NCBI GenBank assembly: GCA_023251725.1
Contig: JAHEYG010000011.1
Location: forward strand, 1 to 50,881
DNA length: 50,881 nucleotides
Reading direction: 5' to 3'
From: Sphingobacteriaceae bacterium
GTDB lineage: Bacteria > Bacteroidota > Bacteroidia > B-17B0 > Aurantibacillaceae
The position numbers and the translations under genes are program-made. Below are positions 16,196-23,644 of the stretch, one piece after another. The notes under the pieces were generated by a model that was not told the origin of the DNA, did not search any database, and worked only from the letters and a program-made list of their open reading frames with translations. Numbering within the stretch: position 1 is the first letter of the stretch; every line of letters begins with the position of its first letter.

Positions 16196-18760
16196 TTACA
16201 ACTTAATCTCTATCGAAAACTTTACGCTGAATGGGCTCACATCTTTATGATCTAAATAAGTTAAGCGATGTATAAAATCTACTCTTAAACATTTTAAAAT
16301 ATTACTTACACCATATCCTACTTCAATGTAAGGTGTATTTATATTTAATCCGTTAATTGGGGTAATTGGTAAGCCGGCTTGTGTTTTATCGACTTGCATG
16401 TTTCTATTTTCGTCGCTTAAACTTCCAAATAAAACTTTGCCGCTGGCGTGTGTGCGCCATCCCCATTTTTGAATAAGCGGCACACGATTAAAAAATAATC
16501 CCTCAAAATTATGCTGCCAGGTTAAGGAGGCATATTTATCACTCACAAATTCTAAATAATTCATTTGGTTAAACGCATTGTTCAAATACAAATACGATTG
16601 ATTACCCTGATGAATAAATAAAAGCGGGAAGGGAATTCTGGAAGGTGTGTAACCGCCCGACAAAGTAATTGTGCTTCTTCCCAAAAAACCAAACATAAAC
16701 GATCGGCTAATGCCGGCACTAATTTTATGATACTCATAATCGCCCAATAGTTTAGAACCATAAGTATAACGCAAATTATAAATAAAATTATTTCGATTAA
16801 CTCTTACTTTAAAACGTTTGTTGCGTTTACTTCTCATGGCCACTTCGCCCGGCGAATATCTAAAATCGTAAACCAATTCGCTTACCTGAAAACAATTTTT
16901 TGTACGGCTGTCCGCTGCGTTTTCAGGATCCACTTTACATTCGAAAGAAAAAACGGGTTTATAAAAACGATTTTGTATTGTAAAATTTTGAGTTAAGCCG
17001 GCAATTAATTCGGTATTGCAATACAGCGAAAATTCTTGCAAATAATACGGATAAATAAATTTTCCGAAACGAGAGGCAGCCGCAAATATAGAAGTGGCTA
17101 AGCCCGAATTAAGAGCCAGAAAATCGGAAGTAATGCCTATTTGCTCTGCATCGAAATGATATTTTGCACCCAGTTCGCAATATCTTTTACGACTCATAAT
17201 TCTGCTCACTTCCAGTTCGGGTTTAAAGTGTATTGGTCCGCCGGTTGAAGCTGCCAAATAACCTCTTATGATCCAGTTCTTATTAAATTCCTGCGTAGTT
17301 CTAAAACCAATTCTGAAACGATGATGTTCAAATAAATTGTAGGCGTATAAATAAGGGTACGGACCAAATTCGATTTTCCCAAACGATTTATATCCCGAAA
17401 TTATTAAATCTAAAGTTTCTAACCAGCTTCTTACTTTGGGAATATTTTTTATGGAATCGATAATGGAATACATTTTTTTCTCGTCCTGCGTAAGCGCAAC
17501 CGGACGAATAGAATCAAAATTTTGCAAGGCCAGTGAATCGGTTGTATTGATTTCGATAGGTGTATCAAAAAAACTTAGCGGTTGCGGATTCACAAAAGAA
17601 TAATGATGGTAATTTGAATTTGTTTTTATTAATACCCCTGATGAGAGATCGGATAGTTCTGCCAAATCAACCACAATACGGGAGTTGGAGATAAACCAGG
17701 TTGAATCTATTTTTTTAAACTCGTGTTGAACTTTTATTTTTTCAACATAATTAATATTGGCCTCTTTATTAATTTGCGCATCCATTCTTATAAGTGAATA
17801 ATCTAATTTATCTATCCACATTTTACCGGCAAAGGCTAAGTCGAATTTATTTTTAGGATAAAATTTTATTTCGTAGCAAAAGCGGTCATTGATAAAAGTG
17901 CTATCCACTAAAAAATATTTGTAATTTATTTTCCACTCGTCGCAAATAGGCGAAACAAAATCTTTAGTTAAAATGTTTGAGAAATTATTATAAAAATTTA
18001 CGTTTTGTAAACCCGAACCAACAAACTGGTTAATGATGGAATTATCTGCGAGTGCGATACCCGAAATTTTTGAATTTAAAATACTCTCTTTACTTTTTTT
18101 AGGATTGTTTCGGAAATAATTTTTCGAAATAACTTCGCTCACAAAAACCGGAATTACAGGTTTGCCGTCTTCGCCTGCTACTTTTTGAGCATTGTCTATA
18201 ATTTTGGCGATGTTGCCAATGACTAAATTCTTTTTTAATTTATCGGAAATATTATCCAGACAAATTTCGCTGCGGGTATAGGTTTGGTATTCGAGTGCCG
18301 GTAAATTATTATTGCTGTTTTTTTGTTTGTGTGAAATTACTTTTCTTAAAATTGGCCAGGCGGGGTTTTCGCCCATTAAAATAGTAACTTCTTGCAATTG
18401 ATTAGAACTTGGTGATAATTGAAAATCGAGTTGAACAACATTGAGTGATTTGTTAATGCGTTTTGTTTTTGATTTATAACCTAAATACTGAACGGTTAAT
18501 GAATCGAATTGTTTACCGGTTTCAATTTTATATTCACCGTTAAAATCGGTAGTTACACCATTGGCGGTTCCTTTAACGTAAACGGTGGCAAACGGAATTG
18601 GTTCGGAACTTGAAACATCGGTAACTTTTCCTTTAATGGTTATTTGTGCTTTGAGCGTTCCGAATGATAAGGCAATTAAAAAAATTATAAATAAATAAAT
18701 AAATACTTTTTGTACATCTTTTTTAAATGCTGTATAGTGTATATTATTTGTTTCATTCAT
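16196..18760 (-). CDS. CarboxypepD_reg-like / DUF5686 outer-membrane protein
   Basis: An 854-residue protein from ATG 18760; the open frame runs 19 codons further but into the promoter. After a hydrophobic export segment (about 20-40) comes a carboxypeptidase-regulatory-like beta-sandwich (ITIKGKVTDVSSSEPIPFAT, then VTTDFNGEYKIE and YLGYKSKTKRI). The DUF5686 body follows, starting NPAWPILRKVISHKQK, with a C-terminal outer-membrane barrel (FEGLFFNRVPLIQKWGWR, FSIEIKL end). Such proteins are TonB-receptor-like in appearance but lack a plug; their function is unknown. A full LytTR-type box and a -7-like element lie directly upstream. It is the largest predicted target of the neighbouring kinase-regulator pair. 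Confidence 0.85.
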   Translation of the reverse strand: MNETNNIHYTAFKKDVQKVFIYLFIIFLIALSFGTLKAQITIKGKVTDVSSSEPIPFATVYVKGTANGVTTDFNGEYKIETGKQFDSLTVQYLGYKSKTKRINKSLNVVQLDFQLSPSSNQLQEVTILMGENPAWPILRKVISHKQKNSNNNLPALEYQTYTRSEICLDNISDKLKKNLVIGNIAKIIDNAQKVAGEDGKPVIPVFVSEVISKNYFRNNPKKSKESILNSKISGIALADNSIINQFVGSGLQNVNFYNNFSNILTKDFVSPICDEWKINYKYFLVDSTFINDRFCYEIKFYPKNKFDLAFAGKMWIDKLDYSLIRMDAQINKEANINYVEKIKVQHEFKKIDSTWFISNSRIVVDLAELSDLSSGVLIKTNSNYHHYSFVNPQPLSFFDTPIEINTTDSLALQNFDSIRPVALTQDEKKMYSIIDSIKNIPKVRSWLETLDLIISGYKSFGKIEFGPYPYLYAYNLFEHHRFRIGFRTTQEFNKNWIIRGYLAASTGGPIHFKPELEVSRIMSRKRYCELGAKYHFDAEQIGITSDFLALNSGLATSIFAAASRFGKFIYPYYLQEFSLYCNTELIAGLTQNFTIQNRFYKPVFSFECKVDPENAADSRTKNCFQVSELVYDFRYSPGEVAMRSKRNKRFKVRVNRNNFIYNLRYTYGSKLLGDYEYHKISAGISRSFMFGFLGRSTITLSGGYTPSRIPFPLLFIHQGNQSYLYLNNAFNQMNYLEFVSDKYASLTWQHNFEGLFFNRVPLIQKWGWRTHASGKVLFGSLSDENRNMQVDKTQAGLPITPINGLNINTPYIEVGYGVSNILKCLRVDFIHRLTYLDHKDVSPFSVKFSIEIKL

Positions 18761-18764
18761 AAAG

Positions 18765-18830
18765 TAAAGATATTTTACTCTTGAAGTCGGGCCGATTATA
18801 TTTTGTGAATAAGGCACTTTTTAGTGTGAA
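18765..18830 (-). promoter_or_regulatory. Predicted LytTR-activated promoter (site D)
   Basis: TGTGAA half-sites at 18804-18809 and 18825-18830 (21 bp period); minus strand TTCACACTAAAAAGTGCC then TTCACAAAAT. After 31 bases lies TATCTTTA (18772-18765), one base from the -7 consensus. A further TGTGAA at 18888 is exactly three 21-bp periods from the distal half. Confidence 0.65.
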
Positions 18831-18980
18831 AACCGAAAAATTTCATTTAAAGATATATGAATTTTGGTTGCGAAGACAGGTTTTGATTGTGAAAATAGGT
18901 GAAATTTCGTCTAATTAACAACTCTATTAGTTCATTGGGAAAGTTTAACTCCCTAAAGTAACCCTTAAGCTAATTTTGTT

Positions 18981-19014
18981 AAAACGGCCCACTATTTTAA
19001 CAGCATGCCGTTTT
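18981..19014. terminator. Intrinsic terminator after ELWxxDGT gene
   Basis: AAAACGGC and GCCGTTTT arms with an 18-base loop, with A/T runs on both sides. It lies 18 bp after the stop of the minus-strand gene at 19032. The 195 bp from here to the site D promoter hold no gene I can support. Confidence 0.6.
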
Positions 19015-19031
19015 TTATTTTTTGGAGGATT

Positions 19032-20663
19032 TTACTCAACAATAATTCTTCCGGTGGAAACTTGTCCGTTTTGTTCGGTTTTTATGAGATACAATCCTTT
19101 TGCAAATTCGCTTAAATCAATTAAATTTTTTGCGGCTTCGCCCTTTAGTGTTTGCGATATTATTAATTGTCCGTTGGCATTTATAATTTGCAGTGTTACG
19201 GGACTGTTAGATTCTGAATCGTAAACCAAATTAAATATGCCGTTGCTTGGGTTGGGGTAAATTCGTATTTTCTTATTCTCAGCATCTAAATTTAAAACGC
19301 CCGTTATTGTTGAAGTGTATTTCCATAATTCGTTTCCGGTAACAGCATTTTTCGCAACAAAATAAAGTGTTGAACCCATTACTTTAAAATTATTTGGATC
19401 TGAATTTGCTGTACCGGTATTAATATCACCAACTAATAAAGTACCGGATACTGTTCCATCAGATTGCCATAATTCATTCCCATTAATGCCGTCGTTGGCG
19501 CTGAAATAAATATTTGTACCTAAAACTGTAAATCCGGAAGGATTTGATCCTATTGTACCAACATTAATGTCCTTAACTAAAACAGTTCCGACAGCGGTTC
19601 CGTCACTTTTCCAAATCTCTTTTCCATTAATACCATCGTCGGCGCTGAAATAAATGTTTGATCCTAAAACTGTGAAGTCACGTGGAGTAGAATTATTTGT
19701 GCCAATATTAATATCTTTAACTAAAACTGTACCGGCAGCGGTTCCGTCACTTCGCCAAAACTCTGATCCATTAATTGCATCCGTTGCCTCAAAATAAATA
19801 TTTATACCTAAACCTGTAAATTGGTAAGCTCCAGAACCATTTGGACCAGGATTAATATCTTTAACTAGGATAGTTCCGGAGGCAGTTCCATCACTTTTCC
19901 ATAATTCGTCTCCATTAATTCCATTATTTGCATTAAAATAAATGTTTGCACCAAATACAGCTAAGAAGGAAGGATATGAATCTGGGTTTCCAGCATTAAT
20001 ATCCTTTACTAAAACAGTGCCGGCCGCAGTTCCATCGCTTTTCCATAATCCATTCCCATTAATACCATCATTTGCTTGGAAATAAATATTTGAGCCTAAA
20101 ACTGTAAGGAATGAAGGATCCGAATTATTTGTGCCAGGATTAATATCCTTAACTAAAACGGTACCTGCAACGGTTCCATCGCTTTTCCATAATTCGTTTC
20201 CTTTAATGCTATCATTAGCTTGGAAATAAATATTTGCACCTAAAACTACAATGCCAGATAAATTTGAGCTTTGGAATCCAAGTCGAATGTCTTTTACCAT
20301 CATAGTTCCAGAGGCCGTACCATCACTTTTCCATAATTCAGAACCATTAATACCATCATCAGCTGAGAAATAAATATTTGAACCTAATACTGTCATATAT
20401 TTTGGAAAAGATGAAAATGTGGGATTTATATCTTTAACTAAAACAGTTCCGGCTACCGTCCCGTCGCTTTTCCATATCTCTTTTCCATTAATGCCATCAT
20501 CTGCCTGGAAATAAATATTTGAACCTAGTACTGCCACGTCGGAAGGATTAGAATTATTTGTACCCGTATTAATATCACTTACTATTGAAAGTGTTTGTGC
20601 GTTAGTAATATTTGCTAATGAAACAATACCTGCACTTAAAATGAATTTGTAAATTTTTTTCAT
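19032..20663 (-). CDS. Secreted ELWxxDGT-repeat protein with T9SS sorting domain (paralogue 1)
   Basis: A 543-residue protein: signal peptide (ILSAGIVSLANITNAQ), then eight full ELWxxDGT repeats of about 50 residues (GSNIYFSADDGINGKEIWKS style, each ending GTVLVKDIN) plus a ninth degenerate one (ELWKYTST). It ends in a type IX secretion C-terminal sorting domain, about residues 470-543 (IRIYPNPSNGIFNLVYDSE ... GLYLIKTEQNGQ). The repeats probably form a beta-propeller or solenoid. The sorting domain directs export through the T9SS, usually to the cell surface. Its paralogue lies at 21852-23513. An AAACTATCCCG hairpin precedes the start. Confidence 0.9.
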   Translation of the reverse strand: MKKIYKFILSAGIVSLANITNAQTLSIVSDINTGTNNSNPSDVAVLGSNIYFQADDGINGKEIWKSDGTVAGTVLVKDINPTFSSFPKYMTVLGSNIYFSADDGINGSELWKSDGTASGTMMVKDIRLGFQSSNLSGIVVLGANIYFQANDSIKGNELWKSDGTVAGTVLVKDINPGTNNSDPSFLTVLGSNIYFQANDGINGNGLWKSDGTAAGTVLVKDINAGNPDSYPSFLAVFGANIYFNANNGINGDELWKSDGTASGTILVKDINPGPNGSGAYQFTGLGINIYFEATDAINGSEFWRSDGTAAGTVLVKDINIGTNNSTPRDFTVLGSNIYFSADDGINGKEIWKSDGTAVGTVLVKDINVGTIGSNPSGFTVLGTNIYFSANDGINGNELWQSDGTVSGTLLVGDINTGTANSDPNNFKVMGSTLYFVAKNAVTGNELWKYTSTITGVLNLDAENKKIRIYPNPSNGIFNLVYDSESNSPVTLQIINANGQLIISQTLKGEAAKNLIDLSEFAKGLYLIKTEQNGQVSTGRIIVE

Positions 20664-20679
20664 GGTGTTTAGTTTTTAG

Positions 20680-20697
20680 CCGAAGGCTTCCCCTCGG
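20680..20697 (-). promoter_or_regulatory. 5'-UTR hairpin with compensatory changes
   Basis: Minus-strand CCGAGGG-GAAG-CCTTCGG: a 7-bp stem with one G-U pair, flanked by AAACTATC upstream and GCTAAAAAC downstream exactly as in the hairpin at 21810, but with different stem bases. A -7-like TGTATTTG (20716-20709) stands 11 bases upstream, the same distance as at 14384. Confidence 0.55.
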
Positions 20698-20725
20698 GAT
20701 AGTTTATTCAAATACATTAACTCTT

Positions 20726-21793
20726 TTATCTTTTTTTCATATAATCTTTTAAATTGCTCTCTTTTATTTTAGCATTATAATCTTCAACAGCAATAAGGTT
20801 AAATGAAATCCCCCAGTCGGAATAAGCCAGAATTTCACCATCTGCGGCGTCTACCACATACTGCATCCAAACAACATGTTCTTTATTAGTTTCGGTATCT
20901 TTAAAGGTTAAAGTGTATCTTAAATTATCAGCTTCGGGTGCAATCATCACGTAAGCAGCATCCGGTTTATTATTCATAATTACCTCGCGATAGGTGGCAG
21001 CATCAACAAATTCAACTTTATTTTTGTAAGTATCAACGGCCTTACCTTGGCTCACTTGTTTATTAAGATATGGCGATAAGATATAAAGTGTTTTACCTTT
21101 TAGTTTTTCGCCATTAATTTTTGATGATTCTTTCCAGTATTCTTTTTTGGTTTTCGTTAAAAGAACATTACAGTATTTTTGAAGTTGATAAATGCCATAA
21201 TAAAAATCTTCTTCTAGTGGGTCTCTGGAAGCTAAATTAACGAACACAGAAGGAACAGCGGCGGGTTTTTCGGGCATTTTTAAAAGCAAAGTTCCCATAT
21301 CTAAATTACGATCGGTAACAGCGAAGATATCTTCCCACCGGTTTCCTTTTGTACCAATCAAGGGATCGTATCTGTTGGCCGCAAAACCGCCACCGCTCGA
21401 AATCATTGCAGCTAATCCACGGTCAACGTTAACTTTATTGAACATAAGGATGGCATAAGTTTTATCTTTTTTGCTGATAATTTCGGCCACTTCAGTATAA
21501 TTTTTGTATTCGATACCAGCCGATAATTTCCATATTTTATCTACCGCGTTTTTTAAGGATTGATTAAAATAAGCAAGCTTATCCTGATATTCTTTTAGCT
21601 GACCCGGCTTATCGGCAAACTTTGCAATTGTTTTTTCATCGCCTTGTTCAATGCAAACAATTAATTTGCGCGATTTTATGTCTTCCATGTCTTTAGTATT
21701 GGCGTATCCGGATTGCGCTTTGAGCGTTTGGTAAGAAGATGCTGAAATCATAATTACGATTAAACAGCTGAGAAGTGTTACTTTATTTTTCAT
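20726..21793 (-). CDS. Exported protein of unknown function
   Basis: A 355-residue protein with a signal peptide ending SSYQTLKAQ. The mature part mixes helices and strands; a glycine-rich stretch (MISSGGGFAANRYDPLIGTKG) and conserved-looking blocks LVCIEQGDEKTIAKF, LYILSPYLNKQVSQG and MIAPEADNLRYTL stand out. No named domain is recognised. It lies between two ELWxxDGT paralogues on the same strand, 58 and 62 bp from them, and carries a 5'-UTR hairpin like one of them. A shared surface or periplasmic function is inferred from context only. Confidence 0.6.
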   Translation of the reverse strand: MKNKVTLLSCLIVIMISASSYQTLKAQSGYANTKDMEDIKSRKLIVCIEQGDEKTIAKFADKPGQLKEYQDKLAYFNQSLKNAVDKIWKLSAGIEYKNYTEVAEIISKKDKTYAILMFNKVNVDRGLAAMISSGGGFAANRYDPLIGTKGNRWEDIFAVTDRNLDMGTLLLKMPEKPAAVPSVFVNLASRDPLEEDFYYGIYQLQKYCNVLLTKTKKEYWKESSKINGEKLKGKTLYILSPYLNKQVSQGKAVDTYKNKVEFVDAATYREVIMNNKPDAAYVMIAPEADNLRYTLTFKDTETNKEHVVWMQYVVDAADGEILAYSDWGISFNLIAVEDYNAKIKESNLKDYMKKR

Positions 21794-21809
21794 GATGTTT
21801 TAGTTTTAG

Positions 21810-21826
21810 CCGTGGCAAAGCCACGG
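21810..21826 (-). promoter_or_regulatory. 5'-UTR hairpin (CCGTGGC type)
   Basis: Minus-strand CCGTGGC-TTT-GCCACGG, a perfect 7-bp stem with a 3-base loop, preceded by AAACTATC and followed by CTAAAACTAAAACATC and the ATG at 21793. A weak -7-like TAAATTTA lies 15 bases upstream. Confidence 0.55.
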
Positions 21827-21851
21827 GATAGTTTATAATTTTAAATTTATT

Positions 21852-23513
21852 TTACTCAACAATAATTCTTCGGGTAGAAACTTGTCCGCTTTGTTCTGTT
21901 TTTATAAGATACAATCCTTTTGCAAATCCGCTTAAATCAATTAAATTTTTTGCGCCATCAGCATTTAGTGTTTGAGACATTACTATTTGTCCGCTTACAT
22001 TTAAAATTTGCAGTGTTACGAGACTGTTAGACTCAGAATCGTAAACTAAATTAAATACGCCGGTGCTTGGGTTGGGGAAAATTACTATTTTCTTATTCTC
22101 AACATCAAAATTTAAAACGCCTGCCGTTGATGGTGTATATTTCCATAATTCACCTCCATTAGCTAGATTAAAAGCACTAAAATAAAGTGTTCCACCCATT
22201 ACATTGAAATTGCTAGGGTTTGAATCGGATAAACCGGAATTGATATCACCCACCAATGAAGTACCTAATGCGGTTCCGTCAGTTGTCCATAACTCCTCTC
22301 CGTTAACACCGTCATTAGCACTAAAATAAATATTTGAACCAAGAACTTTAAATCCGGAAGGAAATGAACTATTTGCGCCCGATTTAATATCCTTAACTAA
22401 CATCGTGCCAGCTGTAGTTCCATCACTTTTCCATAACTCTGTTCCATAAACACCACCATCATAAGCATTAAAGTAAATGTTAGAACCTAAAACCGTGAAC
22501 CCTACAGGGTTTGAACTGAAAAGACTAAGGCCAACATTTATATCCTTAACCAGAACAGTTCCGGCGGCTGTTCCATCACTTTTCCATACTTCGGTTCCGT
22601 AATTGCCATCGTTGGCGCTAAAAATAATATTAGAACCAAAAACCTTCATCTCCGAAGGACCAGAGCCACTTGTTCCGGAATAAATATCCTTAACTAATAT
22701 AGTTCCTATAGTAGTTCCGTCAGTTTTCCATAATTCAGCGCCATTAATAACATCGATTGCTCTAAAATAAATATTAGCACCTAAAACTAGAAAGTTATCG
22801 GGAAATGATCCGGCTACTCCAGTATTAATATCCTTAACCATAACAGTTCCGACAAGAGTTCCATCAGTTTTCCATAATTCCGCACCATTAACTCCATCGT
22901 CTGCTAAAAAATAAATATTTGAACCCATAATTGTAAATCCTGAAGGGGATGAACTTCCGCTACCAACATTTATATCCTTAACTAAAACTGTTCCGGATGC
23001 AGTTCCATCAGTTTTCCATAATTCTGTGCCGTTAATTCCATCGTTAGCTATAAAATAAACATTTGAACCCAATCCTTTAAAACCTGAAGGACTTGAACTA
23101 CCAATAATCCCAACATTAATATCCTTAATTAAAATTGTTCCGGCTGCTGTTCCATCACTCTTCCATAATTCAGTACCTGCAATGCCATCACTTGCTTGAA
23201 AATAATTGCTCGAACCAAAAGCTGTATTTTCAATAGGGAACGAACTTAAGCCGCCTACATTAATATCTTTTACTAAAACTGTTCCGCCAGCCGTTCCATC
23301 ACTTTTCCATAACTCCGTTCCATTTGAACCGTCATCAGCGGCAAAATATAGTTTGTTATTCATAACACTAAAAGAAAAAGGTATAGATGAACCGTTTCCT
23401 GGATTAATATCACTTACAATAGAAAGCGTTTGTGCATTGGTAATTTTTGCTGATAAAACAATACCGGCACTTAAAATGTATTTGTAAATTTTTTTCACGT
23501 TGTTTATTTTCAT
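21852..23513 (-). CDS. Secreted ELWxxDGT-repeat protein with T9SS sorting domain (paralogue 2)
   Basis: A 553-residue paralogue of the 19032-20663 protein: signal peptide (ILSAGIVLSAKITNAQ), eight ELWK(S/T)DGT repeats and a ninth degenerate ELWKYTPS, then a T9SS sorting domain beginning IVIFPNPSTGVFNLVYDSE and ending GQVSTRRIIVE. ATG 23513 is chosen over the upstream TTG at 23525 because that TTG lies in an exact -7 promoter element (23523-23530). The two paralogues' signal peptides and sorting domains are nearly identical while repeats differ, suggesting duplication followed by repeat divergence. A LytTR-type box controls it. Confidence 0.9.
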   Translation of the reverse strand: MKINNVKKIYKYILSAGIVLSAKITNAQTLSIVSDINPGNGSSIPFSFSVMNNKLYFAADDGSNGTELWKSDGTAGGTVLVKDINVGGLSSFPIENTAFGSSNYFQASDGIAGTELWKSDGTAAGTILIKDINVGIIGSSSPSGFKGLGSNVYFIANDGINGTELWKTDGTASGTVLVKDINVGSGSSSPSGFTIMGSNIYFLADDGVNGAELWKTDGTLVGTVMVKDINTGVAGSFPDNFLVLGANIYFRAIDVINGAELWKTDGTTIGTILVKDIYSGTSGSGPSEMKVFGSNIIFSANDGNYGTEVWKSDGTAAGTVLVKDINVGLSLFSSNPVGFTVLGSNIYFNAYDGGVYGTELWKSDGTTAGTMLVKDIKSGANSSFPSGFKVLGSNIYFSANDGVNGEELWTTDGTALGTSLVGDINSGLSDSNPSNFNVMGGTLYFSAFNLANGGELWKYTPSTAGVLNFDVENKKIVIFPNPSTGVFNLVYDSESNSLVTLQILNVSGQIVMSQTLNADGAKNLIDLSGFAKGLYLIKTEQSGQVSTRRIIVE

Positions 23514-23522
23514 TAGTTTAAT

Positions 23523-23588
23523 CAAATGTAGTTTAGTGTTTACTTCAAAGACATAATATTTTGTGAATCGGGTACTTTATGGTGTGAA
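23523..23588 (-). promoter_or_regulatory. Predicted LytTR-activated promoter (site E), divergent with the kinase gene
   Basis: TGTGAA half-sites at 23562-23567 and 23583-23588 (21 bp period); minus strand TTCACACCATAAAGTACC then TTCACAAAAT, then 31 bases to TACATTTG (23530-23523). It lies between the ELWxxDGT gene and the TPR histidine kinase, so it could also affect the kinase operon. Confidence 0.72.
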
Positions 23589-23644
23589 TACCGATAAATA
23601 ATTTGTGTAGGCTTACCATTATAAAAAAAAGAGTATTTTTGGTT

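Noticed and set aside
18865-18895. Additional TTGCGAA/TTGTGAA pair upstream of site D
   Set aside because: The two are 19 bp apart instead of 21 and lack the shared centre. One is in phase with site D, which is suggestive but not enough to call another site.
19440-23340. Regularly spaced near-repeats of about 150 bp that might suggest a CRISPR or satellite
   Set aside because: They are the coding repeats of the two ELWxxDGT proteins, with diverged third codon positions and no constant spacer structure.
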